This document shows, in pieces, positions 7,326-15,700 of a stretch of 39,624 nt of DNA. The stretch covers positions 1 through 39,624 of the forward strand of contig JAPLCQ010000121.1 of the NCBI GenBank assembly GCA_026392115.1. The letters are read 5' to 3'. The notes beneath the pieces were generated by a model. It was not told where the DNA came from and searched no databases. It saw nothing but the letters and a program-made list of their open reading frames with translations. Source of the stretch: Armatimonadota bacterium. Its GTDB lineage: Bacteria > Armatimonadota > Chthonomonadetes > Chthonomonadales > CAJBBX01. The position numbers were made by a program, and so were the translations under genes. Every line of letters starts with the position of its first letter. Position 1 is the stretch's first letter.

Positions 7326-8659
7326 GCGGCGTTCTGTCCACCGATCTGAGACAGACCGGCGCCGCGTTCGCATCGGGTACGGGTGAAGCGCATCATGGCC
7401 CTGGTCGTCACCTCGCCCCAAAGCTTGTTCGGTTCGGTCGAACGGCGGTCAGCGCGGTCGTTGTGCTACTGATCTTTCGAGCTTACCTGGCGCCGAACAC
7501 GGTCCCGCGGTGGCTCGACCAGTGGCGCGACGTTCATCTTCACTACTTCGGCCTCGGGGGCGCCCGCGGCGCTGGCGCAGCCGCGCTCGCCCTGGCCACG
7601 CTGGCCTTTGGGTCCTACTACCCGATCTCGTCCAGACGACAGGGCCCGTTCGGCCTCTGGCTGGCAACCGGCGCGTGGCTGAGCCTGACCGCGGCGGTCA
7701 TCCTGGCGCCGTCTTCACCCGATTCGGTGGTGCTTCGGGAGGGCTGCCTTCTTCTGGGCTATGCGTGCGGTCTCGCCGCCGCCCGTCTCTTGCCCCGCAT
7801 CGAGGGCTACCTCCTAGCGTTGGTCGCGTGCGGGCTGCTCCAAAGCGTCATCGCGATCACCTATCGGATTATGGGGTTGGACCGGTTCGTGTCCGGCGAC
7901 GTGATCCGTGCCGGCGGGTCGTTCGGAACACCCGCTATGCTCTTCCTGGTGCCCGTGTTCGTCCTGCCGCTCGCGGTTCAGGGCGTCTTGGCGGCGCCCA
8001 CGACGGGTGCAAGGACGTTCACGATGGTCGCCACTGCGGCCCTGCTGGCGGCGTTGATGCTCACGTGGGAGCGCTCCGGCGTGGCCGCCGGCCTGGCGGC
8101 CATGCTGTGGCTCGTGAGCAGGCGTGTGCCGGCCCGTCGCCGTTGGGTGGGTTGGATCATGGCCCTCGGTGTGCTACTCGTCGTGTTCCTCGTGCGAGGT
8201 ACCGGCCCGGTCAATGCCGCCTCCTCGGCTCGATCAGTTAAGGGCCGCGCCGAGCTCATGAAGGCCGGCGCCCTGGCGTTTGGTCACCACTGGTTTGAAG
8301 GCGTCGGCGTGGGCCGACTGTCCCTTCCAGTACAGATCGAGATAGCCGGAAGGCCAACCAACGTCTCGCTGATTGACCCACACAACCAAGCCCTGTTCTG
8401 GCTTGCCGAAATGGGCATCGTAGGCGCGTTGCTGATCGCGGGTTTGGCCTGGTTCGTGTGCCGGACGTTGCGAGACTCGCAGTCGCCATGGGCTGACGGC
8501 GTCGCCGCCGTCTGGGTCTCTGTTGCCTGCGCCGGCATGTTCAACACCCTCTTCGGCCTCAGCGACTTCAGTTGCGGCAATATGCTCATCGGGTCTCTGC
8601 TTGGTCTCACTATGAGGGTGGGCGCCGCCTGTGATGAGCCGAGACAGACCACAACCTGA
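7322..8659 (+). CDS. O-antigen ligase/polymerase (Wzy/WaaL-like) membrane protein
   Basis: 445 residues from TTG 7322, which overlaps the preceding TGA and has GGAAGAGG upstream. The protein has about ten hydrophobic segments. A periplasmic loop carries the signature DPHNQALFWLAEMGIVGALL (His354), matching the HN...L...E.G..G motif of the Wzy_C/O-antigen ligase superfamily. Such proteins polymerise or ligate undecaprenyl-linked glycans on the outer face of the inner membrane, and some members transfer glycan to pilin. The neighbouring pseudopilin makes pilin glycosylation a possible role, but that is inference. An earlier start in the same frame would overlap the whole upstream gene and is rejected. 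Confidence 0.78.
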   Translation: MSGVLSTDLRQTGAAFASGTGEAHHGPGRHLAPKLVRFGRTAVSAVVVLLIFRAYLAPNTVPRWLDQWRDVHLHYFGLGGARGAGAAALALATLAFGSYYPISSRRQGPFGLWLATGAWLSLTAAVILAPSSPDSVVLREGCLLLGYACGLAAARLLPRIEGYLLALVACGLLQSVIAITYRIMGLDRFVSGDVIRAGGSFGTPAMLFLVPVFVLPLAVQGVLAAPTTGARTFTMVATAALLAALMLTWERSGVAAGLAAMLWLVSRRVPARRRWVGWIMALGVLLVVFLVRGTGPVNAASSARSVKGRAELMKAGALAFGHHWFEGVGVGRLSLPVQIEIAGRPTNVSLIDPHNQALFWLAEMGIVGALLIAGLAWFVCRTLRDSQSPWADGVAAVWVSVACAGMFNTLFGLSDFSCGNMLIGSLLGLTMRVGAACDEPRQTTT

Positions 8660-9629
8660 CCCGCCTCGGGCGGACGCAGGAACGGCGACGCGACACGGCC
8701 CGTCACGTCAGCGCCACATTGGCCGCACCGTCGGCGTTGGCGCGACCGCGGCGGGCGTCATATGGCAGGCAGGGGCGTGGGCTCTGTGGCCGATCGATGC
8801 GCCATTCCCCTACACGGCTCTGGTCCCGTTGCTCGGTGTCACCATCACGACCGGCTGTGTCCTCCGCCTGGTTCGTCCACAGCGGCAGTCAGGTCGCGCC
8901 TGCCGGTCCCGGCGGGCGAGGCGCCCGCTTACGCTGATCGTCTTGGCGGTTGTTGCCGCGGCTGGATGCGGTGGAGCGTACGCGGTTGTCCGACGGCGTG
9001 TCCTGGCATGCCGAGACGCGGTCGCAGGACCGGGGTGGGTTCAGTTGTCGGAGGTGTCGGCGCCCATGCTCGACAGCATTGTCGCGAGCGAGGACCGCCA
9101 CTACTACCGGCATTCCGGCGTCGACTGGGTGGCCCTCCATCGCGCCATCCGGTTTAATATCCAGGCGGGCTCCTTCCGTCGCGGCGGCTCGACGATCACC
9201 ATGCAGGCGACGCGCTGCGAGTTCCTGACCAGGGACCGGACCGTCTGGCGCAAGCTGTGTGAGGTACCGCTCGCGCTCTGTGTGGATCATCTACTGACCA
9301 AGGAGGAGGTACTCGTGCTCTACCTGGGTCATACCGACTTCGGCCTGGGCGCGATGGGTGTCCGCGATGCGGCGCGCACCTACTTCGGCAAGAAGGCGAT
9401 CAACCTCACTCTGTCGGAGGCGGCATTTCTCGCATCTCTGCCGCCCCGTCCGCCCAGGGCCGTGCCGGAGGTGACGCACAGGCTCGTCGATGCCTGTCGC
9501 TCTCGGGCGCTCGCCCGCTTGCGGCGCTACCGTCCGTCTCGGTACTCCGAAGCCGAGCTTGAACGGGCTCGCCTCGCGGAACTCACATTCGCTTGGGAGC
9601 GGAACGATGCCCGCCCTGCCAACGACTAG
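8634..9629 (+). CDS. Monofunctional GT51 peptidoglycan transglycosylase-like protein
   Basis: About 331 residues. Two hydrophobic N-terminal segments precede a GT51 domain with all the usual motifs: SEDRHYYRHSGVD (catalytic Glu at about 153), GGSTITMQ (about 184-191), RKLCEVPLAL and LLTKEEVLVLYLGHTDFG. No transpeptidase domain follows, so it resembles MtgA-type enzymes that polymerise lipid II into glycan strands. The loop carries Cys and Gly-His where YLN is usual, a divergence that may alter activity. It overlaps the upstream gene by 26 bases and the next by 23, consistent with one operon. A GTG one codon upstream (8631) is an alternative start. Confidence 0.82.
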   Translation: MSRDRPQPDPPRADAGTATRHGPSRQRHIGRTVGVGATAAGVIWQAGAWALWPIDAPFPYTALVPLLGVTITTGCVLRLVRPQRQSGRACRSRRARRPLTLIVLAVVAAAGCGGAYAVVRRRVLACRDAVAGPGWVQLSEVSAPMLDSIVASEDRHYYRHSGVDWVALHRAIRFNIQAGSFRRGGSTITMQATRCEFLTRDRTVWRKLCEVPLALCVDHLLTKEEVLVLYLGHTDFGLGAMGVRDAARTYFGKKAINLTLSEAAFLASLPPRPPRAVPEVTHRLVDACRSRALARLRRYRPSRYSEAELERARLAELTFAWERNDARPAND

Positions 9630-10356
9630 ACGCATCGCCTCGTCGGGGCTCACCCTCGTCGAGCTGCTGACCGTGGTCGCGGTGATCGCCGTGCTGGCTG
9701 CTCTGCTGTTCCCGGCCTTCGCGGCGGCGCGGGAGACGGCACGCCGGGCCGCGTGCGTCTCGAACCTCCGGCAAATGGCGCAGGCCTGGCTTATGTACGT
9801 TCAGGATTACGACGACCGGACGCCCGGTGGGGCATACACAGCCTTCGCCGGGTCGTCCGGCGCCGGTCCCGACGGCAAACGGTACACGACGCTCTGGGCC
9901 CTTGTTCCATACCTGAGAACCGAGGCGCTGTTCGGTTGCCCCTCGCGGCTCGGATGGGACCTCAGCACCACCAACCCGGCGCTCGATACACATCGGCCCC
10001 GGCGAGGGAGCTACTCGTGCAACTACGACCTCGCCGACATACCCGCGGCGCGCATCGATCAGCCGGCGCGGTTGGTGTTGTTCTGTGACGGCTACAATCC
10101 GTGGATCGACTGCCACACCGGTTGCTCCAGCTGTACTGGCGGTTGTTCCAGCCTGATCTGGGACCGCATCGGTCGCGGCTGCTACGAGGGGGATTGCACC
10201 AAACCAACCGCCTGGCATCTCGGCGGCATCGATCTTGTCTTCGCGGACGGACACGCGACACACCGGACCCTCGGCGCCATCGAGTATGGCAACTGGGTCC
10301 TCGACCTCCCGGCCTCGGATGCCCACTACCACCAGTCCATCACAGGCGATTGGTAG
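9607..10356 (+). CDS. Type IV pilin-like/pseudopilin protein with H-X9-DG motif
   Basis: 249 residues. A short basic leader precedes the prepilin cleavage and methylation site (SSGLTLVELLTVVAVIAVL), where a PilD-type peptidase would cut after Gly. The C-terminal HLGGIDLVFADGH is the H-X9-DG motif typical of the abundant DUF1559-type pseudopilins of Planctomycetes, Armatimonadota and related phyla. The globular part also has a Cys-rich segment (CHTGCSSCTGGC), fitting an island that encodes its own DsbA-like protein. ATG 9607 follows GGGAGCGG and overlaps the upstream stop. No pilus assembly ATPase or prepilin peptidase is present nearby. Confidence 0.85.
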   Translation: MPALPTTRRIASSGLTLVELLTVVAVIAVLAALLFPAFAAARETARRAACVSNLRQMAQAWLMYVQDYDDRTPGGAYTAFAGSSGAGPDGKRYTTLWALVPYLRTEALFGCPSRLGWDLSTTNPALDTHRPRRGSYSCNYDLADIPAARIDQPARLVLFCDGYNPWIDCHTGCSSCTGGCSSLIWDRIGRGCYEGDCTKPTAWHLGGIDLVFADGHATHRTLGAIEYGNWVLDLPASDAHYHQSITGDW

Positions 10357-10387
10357 CCGGGCAGTGCGCTGCACGCCCCTGCCCGGC
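10356..10387. terminator. Strong hairpin after the pseudopilin gene
   Basis: GCCGGGCAG (10356-10364) pairs perfectly with CTGCCCGGC (10379-10387), loop 14 bases, starting at the last base of the stop codon. A plausible end of the island operon, although there is no T-tract. Confidence 0.55.
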
Positions 10388-10459
10388 GTCCGGTGAGTAC
10401 GGCCCGGGCGACGCGCCCGAAGGTGGATCAGCCCGGCGCGGCACGTCACCGGGCGGGCT

Positions 10460-10655
10460 CCGCGCCCCCGCGTCGGCGGTCCGCGGCCGTCAGGGCTTCA
10501 TGCCCTCCTTCATCAGCTTCCCTCCGAGCATGAGCTGCACGGTGGACTTGGTCTGGACGCGGGGCAGCGGCTGACCCTCGGGGAGCGCCGCGCCGGGGCC
10601 GAAGCCCACCATCGTGCCGAAGACCATGTCGCAGTCGGCGAAGATGTCGGCCGGC
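10460..10655. repeat. 196-bp direct repeat, right copy
   Basis: The intact-gene copy of the sequence at 3815-4010 (194/196 identical). It spans the last 55-56 codons and the first 30 bases after the stop of the minus-strand gene at 10490-11662. The island lies between the two copies; the distance between equivalent positions is 6645 bases. Confidence 0.9.
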
Positions 10656-11662
10656 ACGGTGACGTCCACGCGGTCCGGCGCCATCATGGAGGTCTCCTTC
10701 ACGCCCTTGATGACATCGGCCATCTGCATGTAGTCCACCATGTTGCCGGGCGCGGTCTTGATCTCCGAAGAGCTCCAGATGATGAGGATGTTCTTGCCCT
10801 GGATACCCATGACCTGCATGTGGTAGCCGAGGACGTTGGGCACGGCCTTCCAGCGGAACCCCAGCGCGGCCGTCAGGTCGGGCAGTTCGGCGAGGTCCGG
10901 TGCGCTGAACTCGATGGGGTCCAGGAAGTTCACCTTGGCCGGCACATCGATCTCGACGTTGCCGGTGTAGGTGCTTGCCAGGGCGTAGCGGCCCTCCAGC
11001 TCGGCGCCCTTGGCGATCCCCGCCGGCGCCTTGCCCGCGGGCCAGTAGCCGGTGGTCCAGTCGGGCTTGTAGAAGTAGGAGCGGGCCGCGTTGGGCTGCC
11101 GGGCCTGCTCTCGGAAGGCGGCCTTTTGCTCGGCGGTGAGACCGTCGAACGTGATGACCTCGGGCTGGCCGGGCTTCACGGTGGGCGACGAGCCCCAGTA
11201 GCGCTTGATGGTGAAGCTCGCCGCCATGCCGCCCGGCGTTTCGCCTCCGCCGCCGGCCGACTCCTCGGGCTTCGGGCGGTAGAGCGCCAGGTCGAGCTTC
11301 TTGCCCAGCTTCAGGCCCGCCGGCACCGCGAGAGCCGCCGTCGCTTCGGCTGGCGCCAGGCCCGGCGACCAGAGGCGGACCTCCAGCTTGCGCTGCGGCT
11401 TGCCGGGGATCATCATGCCCGCGGGCGCCCCGCCGCCGGGCAGCTTGAGCCCTCCCGGCAGCTTCACGCCATCCGGCAGCTTAAGGTCGGAGAGGTCAGG
11501 CAACTCCGGCATGTCGGGGATTTCGGGCATGGCCGGCATGCCCGCCATCTTCATCACGGAGGTCTCCGCGAAGATGCCCAGAAACGACTGGTCGGCGCCT
11601 CGGGACGGCTGGTTGGCGGGCGAGATCAGCGCGAGGGCGAGGATCGGTGCGAGAGGGTTCAT
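10490..11662 (-). CDS. Secreted protein with Met/Pro/Leu-rich low-complexity N-terminus, unknown function
   Basis: 390 residues from the ATG at 11662, chosen because AAGGATCAAAGG lies immediately upstream and a signal peptide begins there (MNPLAPILALALISPANQPS). Residues about 38-80 are a low-complexity run of repeated short units (PEIPDMPELPDL, then KLPDGVKLPGGLKLPGGG). The remainder is beta-rich with motifs such as GFRWKAVPNVLGYHMQVMG, resembling secreted carbohydrate- or protein-interaction domains, but I recognise no family. Its last ~55 codons are duplicated at 3815-4010, so this gene's 3' end marks the right border of the island. Confidence 0.72.
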   Translation of the reverse strand: MNPLAPILALALISPANQPSRGADQSFLGIFAETSVMKMAGMPAMPEIPDMPELPDLSDLKLPDGVKLPGGLKLPGGGAPAGMMIPGKPQRKLEVRLWSPGLAPAEATAALAVPAGLKLGKKLDLALYRPKPEESAGGGGETPGGMAASFTIKRYWGSSPTVKPGQPEVITFDGLTAEQKAAFREQARQPNAARSYFYKPDWTTGYWPAGKAPAGIAKGAELEGRYALASTYTGNVEIDVPAKVNFLDPIEFSAPDLAELPDLTAALGFRWKAVPNVLGYHMQVMGIQGKNILIIWSSSEIKTAPGNMVDYMQMADVIKGVKETSMMAPDRVDVTVPADIFADCDMVFGTMVGFGPGAALPEGQPLPRVQTKSTVQLMLGGKLMKEGMKP

Positions 11663-11770
11663 CCTTTGATCCTTTCGTGGGGCCGCACACGTTCGAGCAA
11701 GGGCCACAAGGGTCCCATACGCGGCGCGCGCAAGCGTCGTTCGGCGCCTTGGTGCGGCGCGGCGATCCTG

Positions 11771-11878
11771 GGGCGGTCCGTGGACCTGGTCAGCCGGGCA
11801 GGGCTGGAGCAGAGCTGCAACGCCATCGTCCGCGGCGAGGTTCTCGGCACGTCCAGGGTGGTCTATGCGCAGCAGTGA
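11771..11878 (+). pseudogene. C-terminal remnant of an MntA-type nucleotidyltransferase (antitoxin)
   Basis: The frame reads GRSVDLVSRAGLEQS, then EVLGTSRVVYAQQ and a stop, which looks like the end of minimal nucleotidyltransferases (MNT) normally paired with HepT. No GSxARG or DxD catalytic region is found upstream: the frame there turns into unrelated sequence and then meets the divergent gene starting at 11662. It overlaps the hepT-like start by 14 bases, as intact mntA-hepT pairs often do. Confidence 0.6.
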
Positions 11879-12224
11879 CGCGTTCCTGCTGGACATCGTC
11901 GAGGCGTCGGCGCGCATGGCCGACTACACCGCCGGTATGTCCCGCGCCGAATTCATGGCCGACAGGAAGACGCAGGCCGCGGTTGTCCGGGTGATTGAGA
12001 TCATCGGCGAGGCATCGCGCCAGTTGCCTGAACCCTCCAAGCTGGCCAACCCCGACATTCCCTGGCGAGACCTGGCGCGGTTGCGCAACATGTACATCCA
12101 CGCCTACCACGGCATCGACTACGGCCTCGTGTGGCAGACGGCCGTCCGGACCGTGCCCCCGATCGCGGCAGCCGTGCGCGCCCTGCTCCCTGCCGTTGCC
12201 GATGCTGCCGGGGACGAGGCGTAA
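11865..12224 (+). CDS. HepT-like (DUF86) toxin-family protein
   Basis: 119 residues, the normal length of a HepT/DUF86 protein. The N-terminal helices (DAFLLDIVEASARM, QAAVVRVIEIIGEASRQLP) and the RX4HXY motif (Arg74, His79, Tyr81 in RNMYIHAY) are intact. HepT proteins are HEPN-fold RNases or AMPylation targets, silenced by an adjacent MNT nucleotidyltransferase that modifies the motif tyrosine. Here the partner survives only as a 36-residue tail, so the toxin would be orphaned, inactive, or controlled from elsewhere. Confidence 0.82.
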   Translation: MRSSDAFLLDIVEASARMADYTAGMSRAEFMADRKTQAAVVRVIEIIGEASRQLPEPSKLANPDIPWRDLARLRNMYIHAYHGIDYGLVWQTAVRTVPPIAAAVRALLPAVADAAGDEA

Positions 12225-12227
12225 CCA

Positions 12228-12636
12228 CCCGGGCAAGCCACCGCTGCGACTGAGCCGGGGTCCTTCACTGCGTTCAGGACGACCATCAAGGGCAACCGCC
12301 GACCCAAACCGTCGGTCGCCGTCCAGTCGCCGCAGGGCGACTTCCCGCCGTTCGTTGCGGCGGTTTCAACCGCCCGGGCAAGCCACCGCTGCGACTGAGC
12401 CGGGGTCCTTCACTGCGTTCAGGACGACCATCAAGGGCAACCGCCGACCCCAACCGTAGGTCGCCGTCCAGTCGCCGAAGGGCGACTTCCCGCCGTTCGT
12501 TGCAGCGGTTTCAACCGCCCGGGCAAGCCACGTTCAGGACGACCATCAAGGGCAACCGCCGACCCAAACCGTCGGTCGCCGTCCAGTCGCCGCAGGGCGA
12601 CTTCCCGCCGTTCGTTGCGGCGGTTTCAACCGCCCG
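12228..12636. repeat. Three tandem copies of a 145-bp structured repeat
   Basis: Units begin with CCCGGGCAAGCC at 12228, 12373 and 12518, a period of 145 bases. The third unit lacks about 30 bases after its start. Each contains a 62-bp core (12315-12376, 12460-12521, 12575-12636) with two perfect hairpins: GTCGCC, a GCAG or GAAG loop, GGCGAC; and GCGGTT, TC, AACCGC. The core recurs at 36265-36326 and, truncated, at 36578-36617. There is no spacer diversity, so it is not a CRISPR. The 477 bases from 12225 to 12701 hold this array and no credible gene. Confidence 0.9.
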
Positions 12637-12701
12637 CACCCCGGTCGTCCCATCCGCCGGCGTTCGCAGGATATCGGGGCCATGGGGGCGAACGTTGAGT
12701 T

Positions 12702-15700
12702 ATGCGAGAGGCGCTTTGGGGTAAACCGAAGATCAGGCGCGTTGTGGGAGGTTTGGCGGCCCTGATGGGGTTGTCGGCGGGCCTTGCGCCGCTGGGGATG
12801 CCCGCGCTGGACCCCGCCCGGCCCGGATGGGTCGCCACGCCTCCCTCCTATGTGCGCGGGGCGACCTTCCAGGCGACCCTGACCGCCACCCGCGCCCGCC
12901 TGCTGGCGAGCCGTTACCCGGCGCCCGGCGACGATGCCGGTGCGCTCTGGGCCAAGCTGGATCGCGACTTCCCCACGCCGTCCGACTGGATGCTGCAGGA
13001 CGCGGGCGTGGGGCGCGACGCCTGGTTCGGGGCCGCTCCGCCCGTGGGCCTGCTGCGCGACGCCACGCGGCGGGCCTGCGCCGAGCTGGGCCCCGCCGGT
13101 GCGCCGTTCCGGTCGCGGCTGGATGCGCTGGAGGCCGGCAGCGCCGCCGCCGACGACGCGCGGAGGCTGGACCTCTACGTCGCGGCCTGCCGGGCCAGGC
13201 GCGCCCGGCGGCTGGGGCTGCTCCTCCGCAAGGCGCCGCGCATCGTCTTCGCGAAGCACTTCAACATGGGCGGCTCCCACTACGCCTACACCGAAGGCCA
13301 GAGCGACGCCCAGAACGAGCGCCACTTCTACCCCGGCGCCGCCCTCTGTCGGCTCGATATGCAGGGCGCCGAGGGGCGTGTCACCACGCTCGTCGACGAC
13401 CCGAACGGCGTCATCCGCGACCCCAACGTCCACTGGGACGGCCGCAAGGTGGCCTTCGCCTGGAAGAGGTCCGACCTGCGGGACGACTACCACCTCTACG
13501 AGATCGACGCGCTGGGCGGCAAGCCGCGGCAGCTCACGCGGGGCCTCGGCTTCGCAGACTACGAGCCCGCCTACCTGCCCAACGGCGACCTGGTCTTCAG
13601 CTCCACCCGCTGCGTGCAGACGGTGGACTGCTGGTGGACCGAGGTGGCCAACCTCTACAGCTGCGCTCCGGACGGGAGCCGGATTCGGCGGCTGGGGTTC
13701 GACCAGGTCCATACCAACTACCCGCAGGTGCTGGACGACGGCACGGTCACCTATACGCGCTGGGAGTACAACGACCGGGGGCAGCTCTTCGTGCAGAGCC
13801 TCTTCCAGATGCGCCCGGACGGCTCCGGCCAGACCGAACGCTACGGCAACAACTCCTGGTTCCCCACCAGCCTGCTCCACGCGCGGGGCGTGCCGGGGAC
13901 GGGCAAGGTGATGGCCGTGGCGTCGGGGCACCACTCCTCGCAGGCGGGCAAGCTCTGCGTGGTGGATGCGCGGCTGGGCAGCCAGGAGAACCAGGGCGTG
14001 CGGCTGGTGGCCCCGCGCCGCGCCACGCCCGCCGAGCGCATCGACTCCTACGGCCAGACGGGCGACCAGTGGATGTATCCCTACCCGCTCAGCGACCGCG
14101 AGCTGATCGTCTCCTTCTGGCCCGATGACGGCCACCGGACGGGGCGCGGCACCTTCGACGGCCACTACTCCATCTTCTGGATGGACGTGGACGGCCGGCG
14201 CGAGCTGCTCGCCTCGGACCCGGAGCGCTCCTGCCACAACCCCTCGCCGCTGATGCCGGTCAAGGCGCCGCCCTCGACCCCGCGCCCGGCCGTCGAGCCG
14301 CCGGAGACGGGCAGCTACTACGTGCAGGATGTCTACGCGGGTCCGGCCATGGCCGGGGTAGCCCGCGGCTCTGCGGCGGCGCTGCGGGTCGTGGCGCTGG
14401 ACTTTCGTGCGGCCGGAGTGCGCGCCAACGGCAACGCGGGTCCGGCGGGCGGCGCGCTGGTGAGCACGCCCATCGCCATCGGCAACGGCGCCTGGGACCC
14501 GAAGATCGTGCTGGGCGAGGCGGCCATCCAGCCCGACGGCTCGGCCTACTTCACCGCCCCCGCCCGCACGCCGCTCTACTTCCAGGTCGTCGACCGCCAC
14601 GGCAAGGTGATCCAGACCATGCGCTCCTGGTCGGCCCTGCAGGGCGGCGAGCGCGCCTCCTGCACCGGTTGCCACGAGCCGAAGAGCGCCGCACCGCCCG
14701 CCACGCGGTCCACCCTGGCCCTCCGCGCCGGCCCGCAGCCGCTGGTTCTGCCCGGCGGCGGGGCGGGCGGCTACAGCTTCCGCAGGCGCGTGCAGCCGAT
14801 CCTGGACAAACACTGCATCGGCTGCCACCGCGACCCGGCCCTCCTCCCGCCGGGCGTGCAGTCGGCCCCGCACGCGGACCTGAGCCGCGCGGCGGTCCTC
14901 TCGCCCGAGGGCGCCGTCTGGCGATGGACCACGGAGCGTCCCGCCGACGGCTGGGAGCGGCCGGGGTTCGACGACGCGCGCTGGGCCGAGGCGCGCGCCG
15001 CCTTCGGCAACACGGGCTTCGGCGTCCGCACGCCGTGGGAGACCGAGCAGATCTGGCTCCGCCGCACCTTTACGCTGGACGCTCCGCCCACCGGCAAGGA
15101 GTTGGTCCTCAACGTCTTCCACGACGAGGACGTGGAGATCACCCTGAACGGCGTGCCTGCGGCCGAGGCGCAGGGATTCGTGGTCGCCATGAAGCAGGTA
15201 CCGGTGAGCGCCGCCGCCTCGCGGGCGCTGCACGCGGGCGTCAACACGCTGGCGGTCCACTGCCGCCAGACCGCCGGAGGCCAGGGCGTCGAGATGGGGC
15301 TCTACGCCCTCGATCTCCCCGCCGGCGCCGCGCCGGGGCCGCACCGCGCCTTCAGCCTGCGGGGAACGCCGCGGCGGGATGTCACGGCCGGCCGCATCTG
15401 GAGCGAGGCCTACCTGGCCCTGACGGCATCGGCGCCGGACCAGAGGAACGGCGAGTTCGGGGGCGCCATGCTGGGGCGCTCCGGCGGGCCGGTGAACTGG
15501 GTGAGCCCGCAGTCGACGCCGCCCATCCAGCCCGCCTACGCCGCCGGGTCGGCCCGCAGCGGCCTCATGCGCCTGCTGGAGCAGGGCCACGGCGGAACGC
15601 GCCTCAGCGCCGCCGAGCTACGCGAGATCGCCTGCTGGATCGACCTGGCCGTGCCCTTCTGCGGCGACTACATCGAGGCCAACTGCTGGACGCCCGAGGA

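Noticed and set aside
4011-10459. Integrative element with an integrase and tRNA attachment site
   Set aside because: No integrase, excisionase, relaxase or tRNA sequence is seen; only the long direct repeats support mobility.
12228-12636. Possible CRISPR array
   Set aside because: The unit is 145 bases, copies are near-identical throughout and there are no unique spacers or cas genes.
12546-15590. 1014-codon open frame on the minus strand
   Set aside because: Shadow of the HzsA-related gene; composition is Arg/Gly/Ala-rich with no domain.
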